This document shows positions 10,431 through 21,782 of a DNA stretch of 64,000 nucleotides, in pieces. The position numbers and the translations under genes are program-made. Within the stretch, counting starts at the first letter, position 1; every line of letters begins with the position of its first letter. Below the pieces are notes generated by a model. The model was given only the letters and a program-made list of their open reading frames with translations. It made no database searches and was not told the DNA's origin. Where the stretch lies: contig NC_133157.1 in assembly GCF_040802235.1 (NCBI RefSeq), positions 89,886,001 to 89,950,000 on the forward strand. Reading direction: 5' to 3'. This DNA is from Manis javanica. Lineage: Eukaryota > Chordata > Mammalia > Pholidota > Manidae.

Positions 10431-10550
10431 AGGTTCAAGGTTAGCTTCTTTAGTATCTTACTGCCTAACTTAGCTCGCTTATTGAGCTGTTATATACACT
10501 GTCTGGAGATTCTTTTCTTCTCTCCCTTCTTATTCCTCCTCCTCCATTCT

Positions 10551-11488
10551 TCATATGTTGTGTGTTTTGTTCTGTGCTCTTTTTAGGGGTGCTCCCATCT
10601 AGAGCAGTCCCTGTAGGATGCCCTGTAGAGGTGGTTTGTGGGAAGCAAATTCCCTCAGCTTTTGCTTGTCTGGGAATTGTTTAATCCCGCCATCATATTT
10701 AAATGATAGTCGTTGTGGATACAGTATCCTTGGTTCAAGGCCCTTCTGTTTCATTGCATTAAGTATATCATACCATTCTCTTCTGGCCTGTAGGGTTTCT
10801 GTCGAGAAGTCTGATGTTAGCCTGATGGGTTTTCCTTTTAGGTGACCTTTTTCTCTCTAGCTGCCTTTAAAACTCTTTCCTTGTCCTTGATCCTTGCCAT
10901 TTTAATTACTATGTGTCTTGGTGTTGTTCTCCTTGGATCCTTTCTGTTGGTAGTTCTGTGTAATTCCATGGTGTGTTTGATTATTTCCTCCCCCAGTTTG
11001 GGGAAGTTTTCAGCAATTATTTCTTCAAAGAGACTTTCTATCCCTTTTCCTCTTTCTTCTTCTTCTGCTACCCATATAATACGAATATTATTCCTTTTGG
11101 CTTGGTCACATAGTTCTCTTAGTGTTGTTTCATTCCTGGAGATCCTTTTATCTCTCTCTATGTCAGCTTCTATACATTCTTGTTCTCTGGCTTCTATTCC
11201 TTCAATGGCCTCTTGCATCTTATCCATTCTGCTTATAAATCCTTCCAGGGATTTTTTCACTTCTGTGATCTCCTTCGTGACATCTGTGATCTCCCTCCTG
11301 ACTTCATCCCACTGCTCTTGCATTTTTCTCTGCATCTCATCCCATTGCTCTTGCATTTTTCTCTGCATCTCTGTCAGCATGTTCATGATTTTTATTTTGA
11401 ATTCTTTTTCAGGAGGACTGGTTTGGTCTGTCTCCTTCTCAGGTGTTGTCTCTGTGATCTTTGTCTGCCTGTAGTTTTGTCTTTTCAT
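10551..11488 (-). pseudogene. L1 ORF1 (RNA-binding coiled-coil protein), copy 1, frameshifted
   Basis: Starts at the Met of 'MKRQNYRQTK' (11488), the same start as intact ORF1 in copy 2. It encodes the N-terminal region, coiled coil and RRM, but one missing base near 10842 creates a stop right after 'REKKVT', deleting the C-terminal domain. The coiled coil has two 33-bp 'MQRKMQEQWDE' units versus three in copy 2. Without the C-terminal domain the product would not be expected to bind RNA normally (inference from the L1 family). Confidence 0.85.
11304..11369 (-). repeat. Two 33-bp coiled-coil repeats in ORF1, copy 1
   Basis: Tandem units 11304-11336 and 11337-11369, each encoding 11 residues (MQRKMQEQWDE). 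They differ by one base. Copy 2 has a third unit. Confidence 0.9.
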
Positions 11489-12462
11489 GGTGATAGAGAT
11501 AGTGTGTAGAGCTGGTACAAGTGGCCCCTGGAAGAGCTTCCCTTCTTGTTGGTTTGTGGCCTTCCTCACCTGGGAGAATAGCGACCTCTAGTGGCTTGTG
11601 CTGGGCAGCTGTGTGCAGACAGGGCTTCTACTTCCTGCCCGGTTGCTATGGGGTTTATCTCCGCTGTTGCTGTGGGCGTGGCCTAGCTGGGGCTGCTCCT
11701 CCAAAATGGTGGAGCCCCGTTGGAAGGGGAGCGGCTGGGAGGCTATTTATCTCCGTAAGGGGCCTCTGTGCTCCCTGCTGCCCAGGGGGTTAGAGTGCCC
11801 AGAGATCCCCCGATTCCCTGCCTCTGGTCTAAGTGACCTGTCCTGCCCCTTTAAGACTTCCAAAAAGCACTCTCCAAACCAAAAGAACAGCAACAATTAG
11901 AGAGGGAACAGAAAAAAAAAAAAAAGGAAAAAACACATGATTTTTTTTTTGTCCTCATGCGCCGGTCCCAGGCACCCGCTCACTGGTCCTGCTGCCCTGC
12001 CTCCCTAGCACCAGGGTCCCTGTCCCTTTAAGGCTTCCAAAAAGCACTCGCCAGAAAGAGAAAAAAAAAGGGGAAAAACGTGCGATTTCCTCCGTCCTCA
12101 AGTGCCGGTCTCAGGCACCCACTCACCGGTCCCGCCACCCTGCCTCCCTAGCAACGGGGTCCCTGTCCCTTTAAGGCTTCCAAAAAGCATTCGCCAAAAA
12201 AAAAAAAAAAACCGCTCCGGTTTCTTTCCACCCGCCGGGAGCCAGGGGGAGGGGTGCTCGGGTGCCACCAGGCCAGGGCTTGTATCTTACCCCCTTCGCA
12301 AGGCGCTGGGTTCTTGCAGGTGTGGATGTGGTCTAGATGTTGTCCTGTGTCCTGTGGTCTCTATTTTAGGAAGATTTTTCTTTGTTATATTTTCATAGCT
12401 CTATGTGTTTTTGGGAGGAGATTTCCACTGCTCTGCTCACGCTGCCATCTTGGCTCTGCCTC
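11489..12462 (-). promoter_or_regulatory. L1 5' UTR promoter region with two monomers, copy 1
   Basis: About 974 bp of GC-rich DNA between the element's 5' end and ORF1. Two tandem monomers begin (plus strand) at 11951 and 12093, spacing 142 bp, each with 'ccctgtccctttaaggcttc' and an A-rich linker. By analogy with monomer-type mouse L1 promoters this is probably the Pol II promoter. Copy 2 has about 625 bp more here, equal to three 208-bp units. Confidence 0.75.
12443..12453 (-). promoter_or_regulatory. YY1-like site at L1 5' end, copy 1
   Basis: CCAAGATGGCA on the minus strand, about 10 nt from the element's first base. A YY1 site of core AAGATGGC at the same position sets accurate initiation in human L1. 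Function here is by analogy. Confidence 0.6.
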
Positions 12463-12478
12463 CTCTCTGCCTTCTTTT
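12463..12478. repeat. Probable target-site duplication (5' side) of L1 copy 1
   Basis: 'ctctctgccttctttt' directly after the element's 5' end and before AAAG. Its partner is at 4321-4345 with a 'ctg' difference. Confidence 0.55.
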
Positions 12479-13710
12479 AAAGAAATTATATTTATCTTTA
12501 ATTTTCAGAGGCTTGATTATGCTATGTCCTGATGTGGGTTCTTTGAATTTATCCTGTTTATGATTTGTTCAGTTCTTGAATCTATAGGTTTATGTTTTTT
12601 GCCAAATTTGGGGAGAATTTTCAGCTCTTACTTGTTTGAATACTTTCTGGCTCCATTTTCTTTTCCTTCTGGGGAATTTGTGACATGAATGTTAGATCTT
12701 CTGTTATTGTTCCTTATTGAGGCTCTGCTCAATTTTTTTTCATTTGTTTCCTCTGTTATTCAGATTGGGTAGTTTCTACTGTTTTATCTTCAAGTTCACT
12801 ATTTATTTCCTCTTTCCACTACCTTTTCATTGTGAATCCATCCTTTGAGTTTTTATTTTGGCTGTTGTATATTCTCAAGCTCTAAAATTTCCGCTTGATT
12901 CTTCTGATTTCTTTATTTCAGTTGTGCTCATAGCTGCTCATTAAAAAGTTTTGATGATGGAGGCTTTAAAACCCTTGTCGGATCATTCAGCGCCCATGTC
13001 ATCATGTGGATATGGTGTCTGTTGATTATTTTTCTTGTTAGTTTGAGATCTTCCTGGGTTTTTGTATAAAAGGTGATTTTCTTAAACCTACTCATTTTGT
13101 ATATTATGTTGAAGAATCTGGATCTTATTTAAATTTTACATTTTATCAGGCTTTCTCTGACATCACTCTGATGGGTGAGAGAATCTCACCTACTACCACC
13201 AGGCAGGATGAAAGATCAAGCTTCCACTTGTCATTTTGGCGAGGCAGTGGGTACTCTTTACTTCTGGGGTGCGTGGGAGGTCAGGCCTCCCACAGGCTCT
13301 GCTGACCTGTCCTGGCTAGGAGGTGGGAGGCCCTCACAGGACCTGGCAAGGGTGGGAGTCTGGGCTCTCCACTGGGGCTTGGCTGCTGGCGTGGGGGAGA
13401 GGAAAGGGACCACAGTTTCTTCTGAACTATTTAGCTAGAACAGAGCTGTTTTTGTCTAAAAGTTGCCTGTACTGCGGCTATATTGAGCATGCTTTCTTTT
13501 GTCTGCACAAAATGTCTGTGGGTTTTCAGGTTCTCCAGAGCCCAGTCTGGGATGTAGAGGCCACTGTGTCATTTCTTGGGTCCGAATGTCCCCTGGTCAC
13601 CTTTCTTCTCTCCACTTGTCTTAAGTCTGTTTATATATAACAGCCAGGTGCTTTAGTTGTACTTATATGTTTGGGAAAAGTCATCTGCTCCACCTTCCAG
13701 GAAGTGGAAG
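12479..13710 (-). mobile_element. Old L1 / HAL1-like relic
   Basis: T-rich plus strand with phrases typical of antisense old L1, such as 'ttttggctgttgtatattc' near 12860 and 'ctccaccttccaggaagtgg' near 13690. In minus sense that last phrase resembles the 5' part of ancient L1M/HAL1 elements. It has no open frame. The assignment is by recall of general L1M/HAL1 sequence, and the segment may consist of more than one piece. Confidence 0.5.
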
Positions 13711-13744
13711 TTCATTCTGTGAATTTTAATCACGTATTACCTGT

Positions 13745-13875
13745 CCTCTGTCTAGCCCACTGCACTATAAACTCCATGGGAATAGGAATTCTTACTTCTT
13801 TTGGTCAGTAATGAAGGGCAGGGCCAAAAATATGCCTGGACTATGATAGATATGTGTTAATATTTATCGAATAAA
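13745..13875 (+). mobile_element. L2-type LINE 3' end
   Basis: 'cactataaactccatggga' followed by 'gggcagggcc', 'atgcctggac' and 'atcgaataaat' follow the order of the L2 3' consensus (…aagctccatgagggcag… cctggcacatag… aataaat). Degenerate but recognisable. Confidence 0.6.
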
Positions 13876-13879
13876 TTAA

Positions 13880-14480
13880 TCATCAGAATTTTCATTATGC
13901 AAAACTGTTTGCTGGATGATCATGTAGTAAGATCTATAGTTGTTAAGAAAATATATTTTGGCCTTCCATTTCTACCTCAAGCCTAATTATCTTTATTCGA
14001 ATGTGGAACCACAAGCAAGATATTTTCCGAAAAGCAAGGACTTAACATTTCATAGCCTCAAATCTTTTTGGAGGCTCAGGAAGAGGCTCAGGAGGCTCCG
14101 AGTCAGTAGTTTGGATTTTATTGCAAGTGTGATGGCAGATACTTAAAAAGCTTTACCCAGGGAGGTCCACTTCGTGTGGCACAGGTGACTCTGACTTCTT
14201 ATGGAGAGCGTACTGGGTTGGCCCAAGAAGGGGAGTGTGTGGAGCTGTCACAGGGTTACCAGAGTAGCTCCAGGCAACATGAATGACACGTCGGGTGTGG
14301 TGGTGGCAGTGAGGATGGGCAGGGGCGCACCAGGCCTGCAGCAGGAACTGGCCACTCAGAATCAGAGTGGCTCCCAGAGCTCCAGCTTAAAAATAAGTGT
14401 GCAAAAACTGGCTTTGAGAGGAAACTAAGAGTTTAGTTTCAAATGTACTCAATTTGAAATAATCATGGTCTTTCATGTGA
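13880..14480. other. No recognised feature
   Basis: Mixed-composition DNA. Short open frames (for example 68 and 75 codons) carry no motif I recognise. Confidence 0.5.
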
Positions 14481-14484
14481 GGAT

Positions 14485-14815
14485 TGTGTCAGTCTATTCA
14501 GGTTCAGTGGCTTAAATAAGAGAGGTTAATTTCTCACAGTTCAAGTAGCCAGAAGCCCAAGATAAGGTGCCAGCAGGGTGGGGTTCTGATATGCAGACCT
14601 CACCACCCCCTGACTGGGTCCTCATGCGGCCTTTCGCGGCATGTGCGCAGAGAGAGTGGGAGTCGTCTGGCATCTTTTCTTATAAGGACACCAATTCCAT
14701 CAGACCAGGACCCCACATCCTGACCACATTTAACCTTCCTTACAGGCCCCTGTCCAAATAGGGCCACACTGTGGGGTAGGGCTCCGGGAGGCACACAAAC
14801 CTGAATCCATCACAC
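14485..14815 (+). repeat. Old interspersed repeat, family A (copy 1)
   Basis: Shares with 15620-15965 and 59955-60312 a consensus-like order: 'gtcagtctattcaggttc', a 'cttaaataagag' block, 'cacagttc', 'aagataaggtgcc', a 'tataaggacaccaattccat' block and a 'gaggcacac' end. This is a widespread mammalian repeat, but I do not assign a family name. Divergence is high, so it is old. Confidence 0.6.
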
Positions 14816-15619
14816 GGGTGTTAACGACCATTAGGCACACAAAGACAGAGCTCAGAGGAGAAAGCAGGGCTGAGGAAGTGATAACCGTCCCTGTGCTGGA
14901 AGCCATGGGGTCAGCTAGGACATGTGCAAAGGCGATCTGGCAAAGAGCACAGAAGCTTGTCTAGGACTGAACACTGAGGACGTCCAGTATTTAGAGACCA
15001 GTAGAGGAGGTGACAGGGACAAAGCTCTCCGCGATGGAACCCCGAGGAGGACAGAGCGCCAGAGGCCTCCTGCCCATGCGCACTGTGGGCCCTGGGTCTC
15101 ATCTTTGTGATCCAGGACCGCCGGGAAAGCGGTCAAGACTGTGAAATCCCAGAGGGGATGTGTGACGGCACGGGATCCTGGGGTGCAGGTGCCACCTCTC
15201 AGCAAGGCCCCTTGGCTCAGTCTGGGCATCACAGCTTTTGGTAAGGAAGATTCGTGATTGCTTGTGACCTGTTCTTTATTTCTTTGAAAATGTAAGATTG
15301 GGGTTTAATGCCTGTGTTCTTTTTTTATGCATATAGTAATTTTCCATGAGTCTCAGTAGTGGAGAATGGAGAAATGTCTTGACAGCACGACCTTCTCTGG
15401 GCATCAGTACCCTCAGATTAACATACTGATCACTGCACATCTTAGATGTTGATCAGTTACATCATAGATGTGTAACACATGCAAATGCAGGGAAAATACT
15501 TAGTAAGCACTCAATAAGCATTGGTGTCAGTTTGCTCTATTGTTTTGGAGGAACCCATTCTTTAACAGCTTCTTAAAGAAAAGAGGCCATGCGATGATAA
15601 ATTACTTGAGCATTCTCTA
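14816..15619. other. No recognised feature
   Basis: Mixed DNA. An open frame pair on both strands at 14911-15232 has no recognisable domain. A 'actcaataagcattgg' scrap near 15505 may be a MIR/L2 remnant. Confidence 0.4.
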
Positions 15620-15965
15620 AGTGTGTCTGGGCTGCTGTAACAGAATGCACAGACTGGGTGGCTTAGAAACAACAGGAATTTGTTCCTTACAATTCTGGAG
15701 GCTGGAAGTCCAAGATCAAGGCACCTTCAAATCCCATGTCGGGTGAAACCACTTCTGGTTCATAGGTTCATCTCCTTGTGCTCCCACGTGGTGGAAGGGA
15801 CGAGGGGGCCCTCCAGCCTGCAAAAGCACTAATACCATCCATGGGGCTCCACCTTCATGACCTAATTACCTCCCAAGGGGCTGTACCTTCAAATTCCATC
15901 ATACTGGGAATAAGGACTCCACATGCAAACTTTGGAGGGACACACTCAGTCTACATCAAGCATAA
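15620..15965 (+). repeat. Old interspersed repeat, family A (copy 2, best preserved)
   Basis: Contains 'gggctgctgtaacagaat', 'cagactgggtggcttagaaa', 'ttctggaggctggaagtcca', 'agatcaaggcacc' and the end 'aaactttggagggacaca', a familiar mammalian repeat consensus. Compare 14485-14815 and 59955-60312. Confidence 0.7.
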
Positions 15966-16829
15966 TAGCACCCCACCAGTGACATATTTGGGAGTGGGTC
16001 TAAAAGCAGAGAGGACAGGGTGAAAGTCTGTTCAGGAAGCTGCTCAGATCCTCATTCCCAACTCCGAAGGGGGTCGCCGTAGCTGACAGTGGGCAATAGA
16101 CAGAGCACCTTGTTTCCTAACACAAACCTCTTAATACCCACGGGGAGCAACATCTGGCCCAGGCATTCTTGGGACCTGAGCTATTTCTTAAATGTCCCTT
16201 TTGGGTATTACTAAGATATTAGAGAAACAACTCTTCTACTGTTTGTTCCCTAAAACCAAGAAATATTTTAAGTAGACTAAATCCCAAGACAGCCAGCTGC
16301 TGCCAGTGTGAGAAGACAATTGGGTGAAATCTGGTGAATGTATGTATATTTCTTAATCACTGTGGGCCTGTTTTGTCCTTTGTAAACTAGAAATAACAAA
16401 TAACAGCAGAAATAATAAATAACATCAGATTCATGTGAGAACCAAATGCATAGAAATGAAGTAATGTGTGTGGAGGCACTTAGACCTGAAAGCATCATGT
16501 GGTGGGGCTTGGAATCGAAATCTGAAAGAATTTCAGTAACACTGCAGTATATTAAGGATGTCTGCAAACTCTTGCTTTTCCCTTTGAAAGGCAGCATCTA
16601 ATTTCTGTCCCTTAAATCTGAGCAGGCTCTGTGATGAGGTGAGGTGACCGGAGCAGCCACTGGAGAGAAACAAGCCCCAGGCTGCTGGCCACAAAGAAGC
16701 TCCAGACCAGGGCCGGCCCCAGTGGGTCCTGCTGAGTGACGCGGCCGTCACAAAGGGAGATCAGCATCCCCAATGACGTCACGCTTCCTTGAGCCTTCAA
16801 GGAGCAGACAGAAGCACAGATCAGAACAA
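15966..16829. other. No recognised feature
   Basis: Intergenic-looking DNA. Frames of up to 106 codons on the minus strand (16277-16597) contain no motif. Confidence 0.4.
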
Positions 16830-16965
16830 ATACTCACTCAATAGCTTAACTTTTTAAATGATCGGTTGTACAATTTAAAAATTAAATTATTTAATTAAAA
16901 CATTCAAATTTAAAATTTAAAAAATGAGAAGTTTTTAAAAATGAAAACATCCGTTTAAAAGAGAA
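16830..16965. repeat. AT-rich low-complexity tract
   Basis: Mostly short combinations of 'aaatt', 'taaaat' and 'attta', with almost no G or C. Confidence 0.6.
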
Positions 16966-19229
16966 ACCTCTTGATTACAGAAGAGTAAGAGGATGGGTTC
17001 ATACTGAATGGGGCCACTTCTGTCTCTGCGGGCGTGTCAGCGATGCGCACCGGGCCTCCATCCGGCTCCTGCGCTGAGGGCAGGGGCTGTGGGTCTGACC
17101 CACCAGGGGAGCCTGGACACACACTTTCACTTTCTCGGCCACAGATTTTCATCTGTAAGTTTTTCTAAGATTATGAGCCAAATATTTTTGAAATTACAAA
17201 GGAAATTTAAAATTATAAAGGAAACACAAAGCAAGTCATTTACACCAGCAGCTGTTCTTTAATAAAACTTCATAGAAGCACATTTCAATCTGGCTGCAAA
17301 GGCTGACCTGTGCATTCCTACCTTGGTGTATGGTTTCACCTTTTCTTGGGCCTTTATATACAAGTTTAGACTTGCACTGCATGCGAATAGTGGGTCAGTG
17401 ACCAATTCCAGTTGCTGCTTTCCAGGATAATGAAAGCTGTCATTTGTTGATGGAAGCTGGAAAAAAGATTAAGTGGGATTTTCAGGGTCCTTCTGTTCTT
17501 TACATGTGGAAGTTGACTCTAATTTAAATGCATCCTTTGCCCAGGCTTGAATGTAGCAATGGATTAGTAGGGTAGTATCTGAATGTTGGGTCTGCATCTG
17601 GGACCTTTGCACTGAGCGATCTGGAACCACCTGTAGAAACCACTGCGGTCATAGTGCACCCCCATAGGGCATGCTGTTTTATGCATACTATTACTTCATC
17701 TTTGGAGATGACTGAATTTTTTTTCATGGCAAAGTCATAAAAATAGCAGTGGCCTGTGGTGAAGCTGCGGGGCAGGCAGCCAAGGACCTGCCTACAGTGA
17801 GGCTTCAGGGCCAGATGGCATGCGGGTTCCCAGCCCACCCCATTTCGTTTGTGAGTTTGGAGCACAGCGCCTCACACTCCCCAGGGCTGCCCACCTGCTT
17901 CCAGATCTCAGACATAGAGGGTCAGATGCTGAGTTTCCTTTTATGGACAAGTCATGATTATAATGGGGCTGATGGAGCCCAGTGTGAAAACCAAAGGGCA
18001 GCCCTTCAGCTTTAGAGAGACTTTCTGTGCACCTGCTATGTGTGGGCAATTCACTGCTCAGATTGGAACAAGCAGCTTGGCCCCTAGTAGCCAGGAGTAG
18101 AGTTGGAAGGGGAATAAGCAAGCGCTCAGGGCAGGTAAAAAGGCAGGGCCAAGGGGCCAAGGCAATGCGTACAAGGCCCATGGGAACCTAACAGGGGCTC
18201 TGTGCGTGGCTGACTCCCTGGCCAGCCAGCTCTGACCAGAGTTGCTCTGCTGCTTCTTGAGCATCATGTCTGCCTCTCCCTCAGAGCAGCGTCTGTGCAC
18301 TTGCTCAGCTCTGTACAGTGCCCTCCACTTGCTCGATTCCAGCAGACCTCCTTGGCTTCTGATCACTGTCAGCACCTTCAGCCAAGGTTGTAAGGAATGT
18401 TCCCCACGTGAGGCAGCTTACATCCCCCAATGGCCAGAGAGGACCTTGGCCATGGACTGCCTGACACGTTTGTAAAACTGTACTATGTGCAGACCCCAAC
18501 TATCTAACTGTATCTGCTCAGAAGGAGGAAACAGTGCTATTACCCAAAAGAAGAGTGTTGCCTTTTGCTTTACCAGAAAAAATAAATGTTCCACACAGTT
18601 AAGCAATTTCTCAAAATGTGCATAAAACTGGTAAAACCAATTTCCTTAACAATTTTTGACTGGCTCCATTTTAATGCTAATGTTAAGCCATCACATATCA
18701 TTCCATTAATAGCTGAGTGAGCTTACATGTTGGAAGGATTAGATCCTTTCTTAGAACTAGTGAAAAAGTAAATATTCATTTGTTATTTTTTATTGAAGTT
18801 GTCATCTGTTAACGAAGCCTATCTTGTGCTAGTTGCAGGTATAGGACTTACTTTGACAAATTTTTGTTTGAAATTCTTCACATAGTTTCATCCATATTGA
18901 TTTCAACAAATATACAGTTCCTTTAAAAAACTGACAGTATTTTGAATCATTATTTCTTCTGTTTCTCCTACTCTTACATTATGCTTGAGATTCATTTCCT
19001 CTGTGTAAATATTTTAGCCCGTCTTATTTCAGCATGTGACATGCAAGGTGGACATCTATGCATCTCAGAGAGGACACATACACTGGTGATATTTCCTGCT
19101 GGCCTCCAGGCAATCCACCAGTGTGAGGGGGTGGGTGCCCTATGCACTCCCTCACCTATCTCTCTAGATGATTTTAATCCTGAAGAGGATAAGTGATTGC
19201 CAAACAGTAAGTTAGGAGTTTTGTTAGAA
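16966..19229. other. No recognised gene; moderately GC-rich intergenic DNA
   Basis: Open frames up to 129 codons (17792-18181, minus) overlap several others on both strands, a sign of stop-poor GC-rich DNA and not of coding. No splice-site/ORF combination was convincing. Confidence 0.4.
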
Positions 19230-19314
19230 ATCATGGGCATCTCTGCTGGACAAAAGTCTGTGGGTCCACAGGCACCTTCACTAAATCTGGGACCTTTAGA
19301 AAATAGCAAGCAGT
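19230..19314 (+). repeat. 85-bp duplicated segment, copy A
   Basis: Runs from 'atcatgggcatctctgctgg' to 'aaatagcaagcagt'. It matches 21698-21782 at 83 of 85 positions, while flanks on both sides are unrelated. This is far higher than other non-L1 repeats here. Confidence 0.85.
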
Positions 19315-21697
19315 GACAATATGACAATAGGGAATTTACATCTGCAATCTTTGGGTTAACAGGTTTTAAATAACCACCTTAGCTTCAAAATACATGGGAA
19401 TGTGTGAAAATTGAGACCCCTCAGTCACAATCACTGTCCGTGATGTGGTTTAAGTCATGTGTAGAGAGGCTGAAGAGCTGAGGAGGACGGGCACATTTCG
19501 TCTGAGGGTGGAGAGCAGCGTTTGAGGAGATGGTGGGCAAGAGTCTGAAGCCCAAGGCAAAGGGAGGAGACAGTTCGCCGGCAAATGGAACGGAGGCTTA
19601 GAACCGGTGCTGAACCCTGCCTGCAGGTGTACGAAGGAAACCCAGTTAGCCGGTCTTTTGTGAATCAGGAACATAAGAAAGGGGATGCATTAGAAGCAAA
19701 CAGAAACCTCAGGGCTCCACATGTTAGCACGTGATGCAGACAGTTAGGGATCCGGGGCAGCCGAGATGCCCGGGCCAGGCTGCCTGAGCGGGGACACAGC
19801 AGAGGCCGGGTTCCTTTCCAGAGGGCACTCACCCAGTCTGAGAAAAGAACTGTGGTTCAGCACTCTGACTGAGCATCTGCTGGTACAAGTGGCTCACAAT
19901 TCAACCAATTGGCTGTGAAAACAATGATACCTCAGAGCTAACCTCTTATTTTCAGTTATTTAATCATAAAGCTGACATGGTAGGGCCAGAGGCCTTTGAG
20001 GCTTATTACTGAAGGTTTTCTTAAAATTTCCACTGTAATTTGGATCCTAATCTCTGTTGGACTTGTTCTGTTTTGGATTAAAATATAAGGAAACCAAATT
20101 TCACAGAAGTAGCAAGATGATCACTGTGGAGAGAGATGAATGAGTGGCCAAGAGAGAGACCTGAGCCTGACTTCTCGCCTTCTAATTCAATTCAGATGCA
20201 GCAAGGGCATAAGAAGATGAAGAAGAGGAGATGACACTGGGGAAGATGTTTGGAAGCTGTAAATCAGAGGGAAGAATGGAACCCATCTTACCCGGCAGAA
20301 ACTTGAATCTTTTCTTGCCGAGGAGAGGGTGGAAGAGAGGGGTCTCAGCCTGGGGACCCACGGTGGCCTTGCAGTGTATATGCAAGGTGTCCGGAGCATC
20401 ACACAGCACAGTAGGACAATGCCACATTGCCAGATGTTTGGAGGACTGTCTCTGAATGAGGACAGACCAGAACAAAGTAAAAAGATAGAGAAACTTGGAG
20501 AAACAAACTGTACACAAAACAGAACACAGTGATTTCTTAAAACTGTAATTAATTGCCTCAAAGTAAAAAGAACAGACTGAACTCATAAAGCAGGAACATG
20601 GAGTTATAAAAGGAAATATTTAAAGAATAAAAATTAATTTTGAACAACTTAGAAGTTAAAAAATAATCTAATTGAATGCTTGCAAACTAAAGTTAAGGAA
20701 ATCTAAGAGAAGTCAGGGTTAAAAAAAACAGATATGGAGAATGGAGAAAGGTAATAATATTAGACAATCTCTCTAAAGACTCCAAGTTAATATAGCTATA
20801 TAGCTTCTATGTTTTATAAAGAAAAAACAGCAAAAAAAGTGGAAAAGTAAATGTTGAAAAATTTCATAATAGAAGCATATGAGTTTCCCAAAATTTTCAG
20901 ATTGAAAAGTGCCTCTGAAACTTGCAAAGAGTTAAAATGTGATTTCTACAAAGCCCCAAGTGTACAATTTTGTATTACTGACAATAATGATTGGGTCATA
21001 AGCTCTTCCAAAGAGAAGGGAAGAAAATGACCACATAGATACATTCTGGGGATTCTAAACGGCATAGGACTTCTCAACATAGGCCCAAAAGACAATATAG
21101 CTCAATATAACCGTTTGTAGTTCATTCCCCAGCTCAGCTGTGAACAACATGGACAAGGTCTTTGTACTGGGAACCCTGAATACTTACCCAACAACAACAC
21201 AAAGGCTGTGTGATGTGATGCTGACTTACAGTCTTGGCGCTGCGGCAGACAGGGTCTTGGAGAAGCGGCTTCTTGGAGAGGCTTCTGGAGGCTGGAGCAG
21301 GTCCCTGAGCAGGGCGGCGGGAGCCGGTCCTTCCCCGTGGGCAGCCCGAGGAAGAGAGCGCTCAGATGTGCGCGGCTGCCACGGGCCTGCCTGAAGACAG
21401 CGGGCCGGGGATGGGCTCACACGTCAAAGTGTGCAGGATGAGATCTGTGGCCATTCGCTGGTTTCATGGCAGAGAGGAAAGAACTGACTTTATGTGGAGT
21501 GTGTAAAGCAGGATTCCCGTGCAAAGAGATGAACACATGTCAACGACTGAATCCCTGTGGAAACAGGTAGAATGGAGAGCCTGACGCAGAGAACATGTGC
21601 GTGCAGGAAACAGGAAGGCGGTGAGCTGCAGCACTCGTTAATGACCAACAGGGCGGCCACCTCTCACCTTTGGGGTAGTGTTTTCTACCACACAGAC
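19315..21697. other. No recognised gene
   Basis: Mixed DNA. The minus-strand frame of 134 codons at 20182-20586 and its frame-shifted neighbour have no domain I recognise. A local GC-rich patch lies at 21240-21420. Confidence 0.4.
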
Positions 21698-21782
21698 ATC
21701 ATGGGCATCTCTGCTGGACAAAAGTCTGTGGGTCCATAGGCACCTTCACTAAATCTGGGACCTTTAGAAAATAACAAGCAGT
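21698..21782 (+). repeat. 85-bp duplicated segment, copy B, with exon-like borders
   Basis: Near-identical to 19230-19314. Here the left side is preceded by a pyrimidine-rich 'ttttctaccacacag' (acceptor-like) and the right end runs into GTAAGTG (donor-like). All three forward frames contain stops or are very short, so any exon would be non-coding. Confidence 0.8.

Larger units (their letters stand above)
4396..12462 (-). mobile_element. Composite L1 copy 1: full-length young L1 with ERV env-LTR tail
   Basis: An 8.07-kb minus-strand element. In element order it has a 5' UTR with two GC-rich monomers (12462-11489), ORF1 (11488-10551, one frameshift), ORF2 (10430-6589, two nonsense changes and a C-terminal frameshift), the native L1 3' UTR with a polypurine tract (6588-6255), an old internal A/GAAAG tract (6254-6210), and a 1.8-kb retroviral tail (6209-4396) carrying an Env TM relic, polypurine tract, LTR U3-R and AATAAA. 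It is nearly identical by eye to copy 2 (31376-40087) through all of these parts. The lesions show it is not coding-competent. Confidence 0.88.

Noticed and set aside
10842-11509. Plus-strand frames of 210 and 109 codons over ORF1 (221 codons in copy 2 at 37806)
   Set aside because: Antisense of the coiled-coil coding repeats; periodic 'HCSCIFLCISS' is just the 33-bp repeat read backwards.
20182-20586. 134-codon minus-strand frame as a possible exon
   Set aside because: Overlapping frames of similar length in other phases, no domain, no consistent splice signals.
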